From contig JAFUOO010000015.1 in NCBI GenBank assembly GCA_017472685.1, positions 1-52,932 on the forward strand: a stretch of DNA of 52,932 nt. Direction: 5' to 3'. Position numbers and translations under genes: made by a program. This document shows, one piece after another, positions 24,494 to 32,345 of this stretch; within the stretch, counting starts at the first letter, position 1, and each line of letters opens with the position of its first letter. The notes under the pieces were generated by a model, which did not search any database, had not been told where the DNA came from, and saw nothing but the letters and a program-made list of their open reading frames with translations. This DNA is from Clostridia bacterium (GTDB lineage: Bacteria; Bacillota; Clostridia; UMGS1883).

Positions 24494-24612
24494 GAATAAT
24501 TAATAATGAAGAATGAATAATTTCGGTTGAAAATCGTCATAGGCGATTTTCTTCATTAATTTTTCATTATTCAATTTTCATCAGCTTAGCGGCTTCATTA
24601 TTCATTATGTTC
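24494..24612. repeat. Z-type cassette (copy 4)
   Basis: GAATAATTAATAATGAAGAATG-type repeats, then CGGTTG, hairpin GAAAATCG tcatagg CGATTTTC, CTTCATTAATTTTTCATTATTC, complementary to the left repeats, so the whole region can form one long hairpin. It shares the GTTG...CTTC frame with the copies at 19743 and 34782. Confidence 0.75.
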
Positions 24613-24620
24613 TGAAATAC

Positions 24621-24660
24621 TATCATGCATAAGCATATCATGTGCAAAGCACACATCATT
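24621..24660. repeat. Hairpin array HA4 (fragment) upstream of feoA
   Basis: Two right-arm-type units remain: TATC-ATGCataaGCAT-ATC-ATGTGCaaaGCACAC-ATCAT. The core and left arm of the HA element are absent. It lies about 40 bp upstream of the feoA ribosome-binding site. Confidence 0.65.
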
Positions 24661-24701
24661 CTCCTCCTGCATATATTAAACATGAGAATGGAGGAATACC
24701 A

Positions 24702-24932
24702 ATGAAGCTTTCCATGCTTAACGTGGGAGAAAAAGCCACCCTTTCTCATACAAACACTCCTCATTCTTTATTTTTAAGGCTCACAGACATGGGAATGTCG
24801 CCCACTTCTCCCATAGAGTGTCTTTTCTGCAATCTGTCAGGCGGAATGAAGGCATACCTTTTCGGAGGCACCTTAGTTGCTCTCCGTAACGAGGATGCCG
24901 ATTGTATAGAAGTTATCATTACGGAGGTGTAA
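24702..24932 (+). CDS. feoA: Ferrous iron transport protein FeoA
   Basis: A 76-aa SH3-like cytosolic accessory protein of the Feo ferrous-iron importer. The sequence shows the typical MKLSMLNVGEKATLSH start, LRLTDMGMSPTSPIECL and GGTLVALRNEDADCIEV. ATG follows GGAGGAATACCA; a 20-codon upstream extension would include hairpin-array sequence and is rejected. The feoB start codon is 2 nt after the feoA stop. No clear Fur or DtxR box was recognised upstream. Confidence 0.93.
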   Translation: MKLSMLNVGEKATLSHTNTPHSLFLRLTDMGMSPTSPIECLFCNLSGGMKAYLFGGTLVALRNEDADCIEVIITEV

Positions 24933-24934
24933 TT

Positions 24935-26848
24935 ATGCAAAACAAGCCCCCCTCAGGCAAAATTGTTCTTGCAGGCAACCCAAACGTAGGAAAAAGCACA
25001 CTTTTCAATCTTCTTACAGGCAAAAAGGTCCACACAGGAAACTGGAGCGGAAAGACCGTCGCCGTATCCCAAGGATACGGGGTACATAACCAAAGCACAT
25101 ATATAATAGAAGACATCCCCGGCATTTCCTCTCTAACAAACCCCACAGCCGAGGAGGTTGCCGCCTTCAAGGCAATAGCCTCAGACAGCTACGACTGCCT
25201 TGTAATAGTTGCCGATGCCACAAACCTCACTCGCTCACTTGCCATTACACTGCGCATACTTGAGCTCACAAGCCGCTGCATGCTCTTTATAAATTTGTGC
25301 GACGAAGCAAAAAAGCAAGGCATACAAATCGACACCAAAGCCTTAAGCTTTATTTTAGGCATACCCGTTGTGGCATCAACCGCCCGCAAAAAAAGCAGTG
25401 CGGCACTTGTTATGGATGCGGCAGAGAGCGTAATACAGGGAAATGTCTCCCCCTTTGTTTTCACACCGCTTTATTCCCCCGAGACGGAAAACGCTCTTGC
25501 CTCCTTTTCCTATGACAGGCGCGAAACCATATTGCACATATGCCTCTCAGGCGACAGCCTTCTGCCCTTAAAGGTCGACATGGCAGAGCGCGTTGCCACA
25601 CTTTCGGAAAAGATTGAGCGCATCAGCGTCAAAAAAAGCAACTACACCTCAAAAAGGCTTATTGACACTCTTCTTTGCTCGCACCTATGTGGCATCCCGT
25701 TAATGCTTCTGGGGCTGTTTTTAATTCTCTACATCACCGTTTTCTTGTCAAACTATCCCTCTATGCTTTTGTCACAGATGTTTTCCTTCATCTCCCGTCT
25801 TCTTGTACGGCTCTTTGATTTCCTTTCCGTTCCCGAATTAGTCACCTCGGTTTTCATTCACGGCATATACTCCACCACCGCAACGGTTGTAGCCGTAATG
25901 CTGCCGCCCATGGCAATATTCTTTCCGCTTTTTTCCATTTTGGAGGAAAGCGGCATCCTTCCGCGCATAGCCTTTAACCTCGACGGTGCCTTCAAAAAGT
26001 GCGGCAGCTGCGGCAAGCAGGCGTTAACAATCTGCATGGGCTTAGGCTGTAACTGCGTAGGTGTCACAAACAGCGCCATTATCGCCTCCAAGCGTGAAAG
26101 GCTCATAGCAATCCTTACAAACTCTCTCACCCCCTGCAACGGGCGCTTCGGCGCGATAATCGCCTGCATATCAATATTCCTCTCACAGGGAAACGGCGCC
26201 CTCACCGCCTTTTACATGGCGCTTGTTTTAGCCTTTTCCTTTCTTTCAACCATCCTTGCCTCATACATTCTCTCAAAAACCCTCTTAAAGGGCACCGGGA
26301 CACCCTTCATACTTGAACTTCCGCCCTACCGCAGGGTGAACGTATTTAAGGTGGCATACTCCGCCCTCAGAAAAAACACACCCGGAATTCTTCTTCGTGC
26401 GGTAGCAATTTCCGCACCCATGGGCGCACTCATCAGCATTTTAAACCGCTTCGAGTGGCTCTTGCCCATCGCCAAATTTCTTGACCCCATGGGCGCTCTT
26501 TTGCATCTTGACGGCATCACCCTTTTAGCCTTCATCCTTGCCTTTCCAGCGAACGAAATTGTGTTCCCCATAGCATTAATGCTCTACACACAATCCGGCG
26601 TAATGGTAAGCGGCTTTTCACACGCCACCTTGCAAATGGCTCTTACACAAAACGGCTGGAGCGCCGCATCGGCAGTTTCCTTCATAATTTTTTCACTCAT
26701 GCATCATCCCTGCTCGGCAACAGTGCTCACCATTAAAAAGGAAACCGGCAGCATAAAGTGGACTTTAGCTTCAATAATTCTGCCCCTGGCTATGGGCGTG
26801 CTGTTCTGTTTGGCATTTAATGCACTTTCTCAAATATTTTCCGTATAG
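24935..26848 (+). CDS. feoB: Ferrous iron transporter FeoB
   Basis: GTP-gated Fe2+ importer (637 aa). The N-terminal G domain has G1 GNPNVGKST (14-22), G3 DIPGISSL and G4 NLCDEA (the common NxxD form). It is followed by a helical GDI region and a membrane domain of about 8-10 helices with two Gate repeats and the characteristic GLGCNCVGVTNSAI and PCNGRFGAI Cys motifs. ATG follows ACGGAGG; feoA is directly upstream. FeoC was not seen. Intact and of normal length. Confidence 0.97.
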   Translation: MQNKPPSGKIVLAGNPNVGKSTLFNLLTGKKVHTGNWSGKTVAVSQGYGVHNQSTYIIEDIPGISSLTNPTAEEVAAFKAIASDSYDCLVIVADATNLTRSLAITLRILELTSRCMLFINLCDEAKKQGIQIDTKALSFILGIPVVASTARKKSSAALVMDAAESVIQGNVSPFVFTPLYSPETENALASFSYDRRETILHICLSGDSLLPLKVDMAERVATLSEKIERISVKKSNYTSKRLIDTLLCSHLCGIPLMLLGLFLILYITVFLSNYPSMLLSQMFSFISRLLVRLFDFLSVPELVTSVFIHGIYSTTATVVAVMLPPMAIFFPLFSILEESGILPRIAFNLDGAFKKCGSCGKQALTICMGLGCNCVGVTNSAIIASKRERLIAILTNSLTPCNGRFGAIIACISIFLSQGNGALTAFYMALVLAFSFLSTILASYILSKTLLKGTGTPFILELPPYRRVNVFKVAYSALRKNTPGILLRAVAISAPMGALISILNRFEWLLPIAKFLDPMGALLHLDGITLLAFILAFPANEIVFPIALMLYTQSGVMVSGFSHATLQMALTQNGWSAASAVSFIIFSLMHHPCSATVLTIKKETGSIKWTLASIILPLAMGVLFCLAFNALSQIFSV

Positions 26849-26896
26849 ACGAGGCTTTTTTGTGAAAAATAAATATAGCATATTTTCCCAAAGCCC

Positions 26897-26925
26897 TTGA
26901 TTTTTATTCCGACTTATTGTATAAT
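26897..26925 (+). promoter_or_regulatory. Sigma-A promoter of the phosphoglucomutase gene
   Basis: TTGATT (26897-26902), 17-bp spacer, perfect TATAAT (26920-26925), 67 bp upstream of the preferred start codon. Confidence 0.75.
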
Positions 26926-26992
26926 GTGATTTCAAGGGCGTTTGACAAAATACGACCTTTTGAGCAAGACTTTCAAATTGGAGATGACCCCT

Positions 26993-28660
26993 ATGAACAA
27001 GAACTATGAAAGATGGTTAAACTCAGAAAACATTGACGAGGCAACAAGAAAAGAGCTTCTCAGCATGAGCGAAGCAGAAATTCATGATGCCTTTTATAAG
27101 GATATGGAATTCGGCACAGCAGGCCTTCGTGGCATTATCGGTGCCGGCACAAACAGGATCAACGTTTATACAGTGAGAAAAGCAACACAGGGCTATGCGG
27201 AATATCTTATGGACCATGAATTCCGTGCAGTACGCCGTGGCGTTGTTATCGCATACGACAACCGCCGCATGAGCTACGAATTTGCATTGGCTACAGCAGG
27301 CGTGTTTGCGGCAAACGGCATTAAGAGCTACCTTTTCGAGTCTCTTCGCCCCACTCCCGAGTTAAGCTTTGCAGTAAGGCATCTTGACTGCTTTGCAGGC
27401 GTTGTTATCACAGCAAGCCACAACCCTCCGGAGTACAACGGCTACAAGATTTATGACTCTCACGGCTGTCAGCTCACTCCCGAATATTCCGATAAGGTTA
27501 CAATCTGCGTAAACAGAGTTGAAGACGAGCTTTCCGTTCCCTGCCTTACACCCGAGCAGGCAGGTGCGCTCATTCAGTTTATCGGCAAAGAGGTTGACGA
27601 AGCCTACTACGAAGCCGTTAAAACAATCCAGGTTAACCCCAATGTGGATAAGAGCGATTTAAAAATTGTTTACTCTCCCCAGCACGGCACAGGTAACGTT
27701 CCCGTAAGAAAGGTTCTTTCCGACCTTGGCTACAACGTTATCCCCGTATACGAGCAGTGCGAGCCCGATACCGAATTTTCCAACACAAAGAGCCCCAACC
27801 CCGAAAACCCCGTTGCCTACGAGCTTAGCATCAAAAAGGCAAAGGAGGAAGGCGCTGATATTATCATCACAACCGACCCCGACTGCGACCGCCTTGGCGT
27901 TGCAGTGCTTGACGACGGCGAATACAAGCTCATGACAGGTAACCAGGGTGGCGCGGTGCTTCTTCAGTACATTTTGAGCCAGCTTAAGGAAAAGGGCACA
28001 CTTCCCGCTAACGGTCTTATCTTCAACACAGTTGTTACAAGCGACCTTGGCGACCGTGTGGCAGAAAAGTACGGCGTAGGCGTTGAAAAAACCCTTACAG
28101 GCTTCAAGTTCATCGGCGACAAGATCCACACACACAAGCATTCCGACAAAAAGCCCTTCCTCTTCGGCTACGAGGAAAGCTACGGCTACCTTATTGCACC
28201 CTTTGTACGCGACAAGGACGCTGTTCAGTCCTCTCTTATGCTTTGCGAAGCGGCAGCCTTCTACAAGGCACAGGGCAAGTCACTTTACGATGTTCTTTGT
28301 GACATCTACACTGAATTTGGCTATTACAAGGACTATCTCACAAGCGTTACAATTCCCGGAGCCGACGGCGCCGAAAGAATAAAGAGCATTATGGCAACAC
28401 TCCGCTCCAACCCCAAGAGCGAGGTTTGCTCAATAAAGGTTAAGGAAATTCAGGACTTTACAACTGCAGAAATGATTGTTAAGGGCTTCCCCAGGTCTAA
28501 CGTTCTTAAGTACATCTTAGAGGACGGCTCCTGGGTTGCAATCCGTCCCTCAGGCACAGAGCCCAAGTGCAAGTTCTACTACTCGGTAGTTGCAAAGGAT
28601 GCTTCCGCTGCAGAAGAAAAGCTCCTCGAAATCAGAAAAGAATTCGAACCCACTATATAA
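26993..28660 (+). CDS. Alpha-phosphoglucomutase / phospho-sugar mutase (PgcA type)
   Basis: Interconverts glucose 6-phosphate and glucose 1-phosphate (or mannose phosphates), supplying GlgC in the glycogen cluster 19 kb away and precursors for envelope sugars. The 555-aa protein contains GTAGLRGIIGAG, the phosphoserine loop TASHNPPEYNGYKIY, the metal site DPDCDRLGVAV, the sugar-binding loop GYEESYGYL and the phosphate loop RPSGTEPKCKFYY. ATG at 26993 lies 9 nt after GGAG; a TTG 17 codons upstream has no site. Length suits the ~570-aa PgcA/PGM2-like group. Substrate preference between glucose and mannose cannot be decided. Confidence 0.94.
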   Translation: MNKNYERWLNSENIDEATRKELLSMSEAEIHDAFYKDMEFGTAGLRGIIGAGTNRINVYTVRKATQGYAEYLMDHEFRAVRRGVVIAYDNRRMSYEFALATAGVFAANGIKSYLFESLRPTPELSFAVRHLDCFAGVVITASHNPPEYNGYKIYDSHGCQLTPEYSDKVTICVNRVEDELSVPCLTPEQAGALIQFIGKEVDEAYYEAVKTIQVNPNVDKSDLKIVYSPQHGTGNVPVRKVLSDLGYNVIPVYEQCEPDTEFSNTKSPNPENPVAYELSIKKAKEEGADIIITTDPDCDRLGVAVLDDGEYKLMTGNQGGAVLLQYILSQLKEKGTLPANGLIFNTVVTSDLGDRVAEKYGVGVEKTLTGFKFIGDKIHTHKHSDKKPFLFGYEESYGYLIAPFVRDKDAVQSSLMLCEAAAFYKAQGKSLYDVLCDIYTEFGYYKDYLTSVTIPGADGAERIKSIMATLRSNPKSEVCSIKVKEIQDFTTAEMIVKGFPRSNVLKYILEDGSWVAIRPSGTEPKCKFYYSVVAKDASAAEEKLLEIRKEFEPTI

Positions 28661-28697
28661 AACAAAGAGCACTCCATTTTTGGAGTGCTCTTTTGTT
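28661..28697 (+). terminator. Terminator of the phosphoglucomutase gene
   Basis: AAAGAGCACTCCA ttttt TGGAGTGCTCTTT, followed by TGTTTTAT, directly after the stop codon. Confidence 0.9.
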
Positions 28698-28718
28698 TTA
28701 TATAGTGCAGAATGCATT

Positions 28719-28760
28719 CCAAATAAAAAAGGCTCTCATAAGAGAGCCCTTTTTATTTGG
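28719..28760 (-). terminator. Terminator of the ABC transporter operon
   Basis: Minus strand CCAAATAAAAA-GGGCTCTC ttat GAGAGCC-TTTTTTATTTGG. The long A/T-extended stem includes the ATPase gene's stop codon. It faces the phosphoglucomutase terminator, so the two convergent units are insulated. Confidence 0.85.
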
Positions 28761-29550
28761 AAAGTATTACCTTATCGTCTGTCATTTTGCTTCCGCTTGC
28801 CTTTTCAAAGAGGCCCAGAAGCTCGGCAATGGTAAGGTTTTTCTTTTCTTCGCCCGATACATCAACCACAACGCGTCCCTCGCTCATCATAATAAGGCGG
28901 TTGCCGTATTCAATGGCATCGTGCATGTTGTGTGTAATCATCATTGTTGTAAGGTTGTTTTTTGTAACAAGCTTGTTTGTAATTTCCAAAACCTTTGCCG
29001 CGGTCTTGGGGTCAAGTGCGGCAGTATGCTCGTCAAGAAGAAGTATCTTCGGCTTTCTGAGTGTTGCCATCAGCAGCGTTACCGCCTGCCTCTGACCGCC
29101 CGAAAGCAGCCCCACCTTTGTGGAAAGGCGATTTTCAAGACCTAAATCAAGCTGCTTGAGGAGCTCACGGTATTCTTCGCGGTTTTTCTTTGTACAGCCG
29201 CGAACAAGCTTTCTCTTCTGGTCACGGCGCTCAGCAATTGCAAGGTTTTCGGCAATTTCCATATCGGGAGCTGTGCCCTTCATGGGGTCCTGGAAAACCC
29301 TGCCGATGAACTTTGCCCTTTTGTGCTCGGGCATATCCGTAACATCAACACCGTCAATTTCAATCTTTCCGTAATCGGGCTTCCACACGCCTGCAATGGC
29401 GTTGAGCATGGTGCTCTTACCTGCACCGTTGCCGCCGATAACAGTTACAAAATCGCCCTCGTTAATGGTAAGGTCAAAGCCTGCAAGGGCAACCTTTTCG
29501 TTTACTGTTCCTGCGTTGAACACCTTTTGCAAATCGGTGATTTTAAGCAT
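28753..29550 (-). CDS. ABC transporter ATP-binding protein (TrpZ-like)
   Basis: A 265-aa ATPase energising the adjacent permease: Walker A GGNGAGKSTMLNAI, Q-loop RVFQDPMKGTAPDME, signature LLSGGQRQAVTLLM, Walker B KILLLDEHTAALD, switch His in MMITHNMHDA. The start MLKITDLQKVF has AGGAGG upstream and overlaps the permease stop by 8 bp. The family is that of ABC_sub_bind-type importers in Gram-positives. Confidence 0.93.
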   Translation of the reverse strand: MLKITDLQKVFNAGTVNEKVALAGFDLTINEGDFVTVIGGNGAGKSTMLNAIAGVWKPDYGKIEIDGVDVTDMPEHKRAKFIGRVFQDPMKGTAPDMEIAENLAIAERRDQKRKLVRGCTKKNREEYRELLKQLDLGLENRLSTKVGLLSGGQRQAVTLLMATLRKPKILLLDEHTAALDPKTAAKVLEITNKLVTKNNLTTMMITHNMHDAIEYGNRLIMMSEGRVVVDVSGEEKKNLTIAELLGLFEKASGSKMTDDKVILSK

Positions 29551-30463
29551 TCCTACCACCTCCTGCATTGAGTGACTTTCGCTTAACAAAGTATGTGCCC
29601 TTTATATAGGGTGTTGCCAGGAACACCACAACTATTACAGCTGAAAGCATCTTGAGATAGTCTGTCTTGATGCCCATAAGGATAACATAGTTGTAAATAA
29701 CGTAGTAAACAATGCTGCCGCATACAACGCCTATAAGGCTCACGACAAAATTAGGCTTAATCCTGAGGGACACTGACAAACCGATGAATATTGCCGCCAG
29801 ACCTATAACAATTGCGCCTCTGCCGTCGTTTATGTTGGCAGAGCCCTTGTACTGGGCTAAAAGTGAGCCCGAAAGTGCAACAATACCGTTGGAAATCGCA
29901 AGCCCCAACACCTTGTTGAGCTTAACGTTAACGCCCTGTGCACGGCTCATGTCGGGGTTGTCACCTGTGGACTTAAGTGTCAGCCCTATCTCTGTGTAGA
30001 AGAACTGCTTAAGAAGAACAATCGTCAGAACAACTACAACGCCTGCCACAAGACACGCCATGGGCACGTTGCTCATGTGAAGCATGGGCTTGTCAACAAA
30101 CCTGTTTATGGCTAAAAGCGACTTTCCGCTTAAAACAAACAAATTTACCGAATACAGTATCAGCTGTGTAAGAATACCCGCCAGAATTGAGGGTATACCA
30201 AGGGCAGTATTAAAAACGCCCGTCAATATGCCTGTCAATGCGCCCGCTAAAAACGCAACGAGCATAGCAACCCACGCGGGTACGCCCGCCACCAGCAGAA
30301 CAGCGCACACACAGGCGCCTGTGCATATGGAGCCGTCAACCGTAAGGTCGGCAATGTCAAGTATTTTGTAGGATATGTAAACACCGATTGCCATCAGTCC
30401 CCATATCAAGCCTTCTGCCACCGCACCGGGCAGAACTTTTATATAAGGCAATAATAATTCCAT
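29543..30463 (-). CDS. ABC transporter permease (TrpY-like)
   Basis: A 306-aa polytopic permease of the branched-chain/ribose type fold, with about 8-9 membrane helices (GLIWGLMAIGVYISYKILDIADLTVDGS..., GALTGILTGVF, TEIGLTLKSTGDNPDMSRAQGVN, VIGLAAIFIGLSVS). The LTVDGS...TGA and ALKATGDN-like cytoplasmic loop is typical of permeases paired with ABC_sub_bind lipoproteins. It is 18 bp after the binding protein and overlaps the ATPase gene. Confidence 0.92.
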   Translation of the reverse strand: MELLLPYIKVLPGAVAEGLIWGLMAIGVYISYKILDIADLTVDGSICTGACVCAVLLVAGVPAWVAMLVAFLAGALTGILTGVFNTALGIPSILAGILTQLILYSVNLFVLSGKSLLAINRFVDKPMLHMSNVPMACLVAGVVVVLTIVLLKQFFYTEIGLTLKSTGDNPDMSRAQGVNVKLNKVLGLAISNGIVALSGSLLAQYKGSANINDGRGAIVIGLAAIFIGLSVSLRIKPNFVVSLIGVVCGSIVYYVIYNYVILMGIKTDYLKMLSAVIVVVFLATPYIKGTYFVKRKSLNAGGGRNA

Positions 30464-30481
30464 TTTGTACCTCTGTCTGAA

Positions 30482-31435
30482 TTAGTTTGCGGGAACTTCA
30501 ATACCGAGAGCTTCGCAGAGCTCGTTGTTGTAAACAACTGTGGGTGTAAGTGTCTTAACCTCAAAGTCTGTTGCAGCCTTTCCGTTAAGAAGGATTTCTG
30601 CTGCCATAAGACCTGTTTCTCTACCCAGCTCATAGTAGTCAATAGCTAAGCTTGCGTAGCAAACTGCGCCGCCGTAGCTTGTGAAAACAGGAACCTTATT
30701 TTCGTTACAGATAGTGCCTACAACAGTATCGTTTGCAGCAACTGTGTTGTCGGAGGGAACGTAAAGCGCCTTAATTTCGCCTGCTGCCTTTGTTACAAGT
30801 GCCTGAAGCTCTGTTGTTTCGCTGAAGGTGTAGGCGTTTACAACAATGCCCGCCTCTTCAAAGAGCGCCTTAACAGCCTCGTACTGGATAAGAGAGTTGG
30901 ACTCGTTTGTGCAGTAAAGCACACCTACAACGTCGCCCTCTACAAGCTTAAGTGTGTCAATCATCATCTTAGCCTGTTCGTCAAAGGGAACAGCGTCGGA
31001 GGTACCTGTTACGTTAGCAGGAATGCTACCCTTGAAGGTGTCTGTGTAGTCTGTTACGGATGTACCTAAAACAGGAATGGAATCTGTTGCGCTTGCCGCT
31101 GCAAGAAGAGCGGGTGTAGCATTAGCCATGATAAGGTCAACATCCTTTGCTGTAAAGGTGTTGATAACAGTTGTGCAAAGGTTTGCATCGCCTGCAACCT
31201 GTGTGTCAAATTCAACCTCTACGCCTGCTTCCTGTGCCTTTTCGCCGAGAGCATCAACAAAGCCCTTAGTTGCCGCATCCAAGGAATCGTGTACCATAAG
31301 CTGACAGATACCTACTGTGAGTGTTTCATTAGCCGCCGATGCATCTGTTGCATCCTCATTTGTGTTTGTGTTGCCGCAGCCTGCTACAGCAAAAACCATA
31401 ACAAGACTAAGCATGAGTGCCATTAACTTTTTCAT
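30482..31435 (-). CDS. ABC transporter substrate-binding lipoprotein (TrpX-like, ABC_sub_bind family)
   Basis: A 317-aa lipoprotein: signal MKKLMALMLSLVMVFAVAGC with lipobox Cys20, a short NTNTNEDATDAS linker, then a two-lobed periplasmic-binding fold (LTVGICQLMVHDSLDAATKGF, VDLIMANATPALLAAASAT, SIPVLGTSVTDY, VGVLYCTNESNSLIQYEAV, LYVPSDNTVAANDTVVG, PVFTSYGGAVCYASLAIDYYELGRETG). The family (PF04392) includes streptococcal TrpX for tryptophan or related aromatic compounds, so that is the best guess. No T-box or riboswitch is seen in the short leader. First gene of a three-gene importer operon with a consensus promoter. Confidence 0.92.
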   Translation of the reverse strand: MKKLMALMLSLVMVFAVAGCGNTNTNEDATDASAANETLTVGICQLMVHDSLDAATKGFVDALGEKAQEAGVEVEFDTQVAGDANLCTTVINTFTAKDVDLIMANATPALLAAASATDSIPVLGTSVTDYTDTFKGSIPANVTGTSDAVPFDEQAKMMIDTLKLVEGDVVGVLYCTNESNSLIQYEAVKALFEEAGIVVNAYTFSETTELQALVTKAAGEIKALYVPSDNTVAANDTVVGTICNENKVPVFTSYGGAVCYASLAIDYYELGRETGLMAAEILLNGKAATDFEVKTLTPTVVYNNELCEALGIEVPAN

Positions 31436-31467
31436 TTTAAAAACCCCTTTGTTTTAGTATTTCTATA

Positions 31468-31496
31468 ATTTTATCAAACATCATATTCATTGTCAA
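31468..31496 (-). promoter_or_regulatory. Sigma-A promoter of the ABC transporter operon
   Basis: Minus strand perfect TTGACA (31491-31496), 17-bp spacer, TAAAAT (31468-31473), 33 bp before the lipoprotein ATG. Confidence 0.82.
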
Positions 31497-31509
31497 TATT
31501 TTTCGTTCA

Positions 31510-31538
31510 TTGACAACGCTTTCTTCTTATTATAAAAT
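31510..31538 (+). promoter_or_regulatory. Sigma-A promoter of nrdG
   Basis: Perfect TTGACA (31510-31515), 17-bp spacer, TAAAAT (31533-31538), 33 bp upstream of the nrdG ATG. It is back to back with the ABC operon promoter; the two -35 elements are 13 bp apart. Confidence 0.78.
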
Positions 31539-31570
31539 AAATATATCACTAATCGTTTCGGAGGTGCGCC

Positions 31571-32254
31571 ATGGTTTTCGGCGGAATTCAGAAATTAACT
31601 CTATTGGACTTTCCCCATACAGTTTCCTGCATCCTTTTCACAAAAGGGTGCAATTTCCGTTGCCCTTTTTGCCACAACACGCCACTTGTGGTGCCCTCAG
31701 AGACCGAAAACTTAACCGAGGCAGAAATTCTCTCCTTCCTTAAGAAGCGCCAAGGCATTTTAGACGGCGTATGTATAACAGGTGGCGAGCCCCTTATCCA
31801 CCCCAATCTACCCGACTTCATAAGAAAGGTAAAAGACTTAGGCTACAAAGTAAAGCTCGACACAAACGGCTCCTTTCCCCTGCGGCTTTCTCACCTCATT
31901 GACGAGGGGCTTCTTGACTATGTGGCAATGGATGTTAAAAATTCCTTTTCCAAATACCCCCTCACCGCAGGCTGCGATAGCATAAAGCTTGATGACATTG
32001 AAAAAAGCATTGCCCTCCTTCTTAAGGGCAATATCCCCTACGAGTTCCGCACAACGGTCACCTCCGAGCTTCACACAGAGGAGGACATAGCCGAAATTTG
32101 TAGCCTCATAAAGGGTGCGGACAAATATTTCATCCAGAATTTTGTGGACTCGGGCGACATTTTAAAGGGTGGCTTACACCCCATGGCGCAAAGTGAAATC
32201 GAAAAAATGGCTTATATAGCGCAAAATATTGTACCAAATACAAAAATCCGCTAA
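31571..32254 (+). CDS. nrdG: Anaerobic ribonucleotide reductase activating protein (radical SAM)
   Basis: Radical-SAM activase that installs the glycyl radical on NrdD. The 227-aa protein has GGIQKLTLLDFPHTVSCILFT, the 4Fe-4S motif CNFRCPFC (CxxxCxxC), and GVCITGGEPLIHPN for SAM binding. Length and the LTLLDFP opening match the NrdG2/pyruvate formate-lyase-activase-like group found with NrdD in anaerobes. ATG after CGGAGG. nrdD follows 91 bp downstream with its own promoter, so the two are probably partly co-expressed. Confidence 0.92.
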   Translation: MVFGGIQKLTLLDFPHTVSCILFTKGCNFRCPFCHNTPLVVPSETENLTEAEILSFLKKRQGILDGVCITGGEPLIHPNLPDFIRKVKDLGYKVKLDTNGSFPLRLSHLIDEGLLDYVAMDVKNSFSKYPLTAGCDSIKLDDIEKSIALLLKGNIPYEFRTTVTSELHTEEDIAEICSLIKGADKYFIQNFVDSGDILKGGLHPMAQSEIEKMAYIAQNIVPNTKIR

Positions 32255-32257
32255 AAA

Positions 32258-32311
32258 CACCAATATATTGTGTTTTGTGTGTTGACATTCTACAAAATAC
32301 GCGATATAATG
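32258..32311 (+). promoter_or_regulatory. nrdD promoter with NrdR-box-like sites
   Basis: Perfect TTGACA (32282-32287), 17-bp spacer, perfect TATAAT (32305-32310). Upstream is CACCAATATATTGTGT (32258-32273), whose core CAATATATTG fits the NrdR consensus CWATATATWG. A weaker core CGATATAATG (32302-32311) overlaps the -10 at 41 bp centre-to-centre, close to four helical turns. NrdR usually binds paired boxes. The repressor gene itself is not in the window. Confidence 0.72.
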
Positions 32312-32345
32312 TTATCGATTTCACAAATAGAGGGAGAATGAATTT

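Noticed and set aside
28567..29145. 192-codon plus-strand frame opposite the ABC ATPase
   Set aside because: Shadow of two well-supported genes and two terminators; Cys/His/Phe-rich composition typical of antisense frames.
31436..31560. T-box or tryptophan riboswitch before the TrpX-like gene
   Set aside because: The leader after the promoter is under 40 nt and shows no T-box sequence or terminator.
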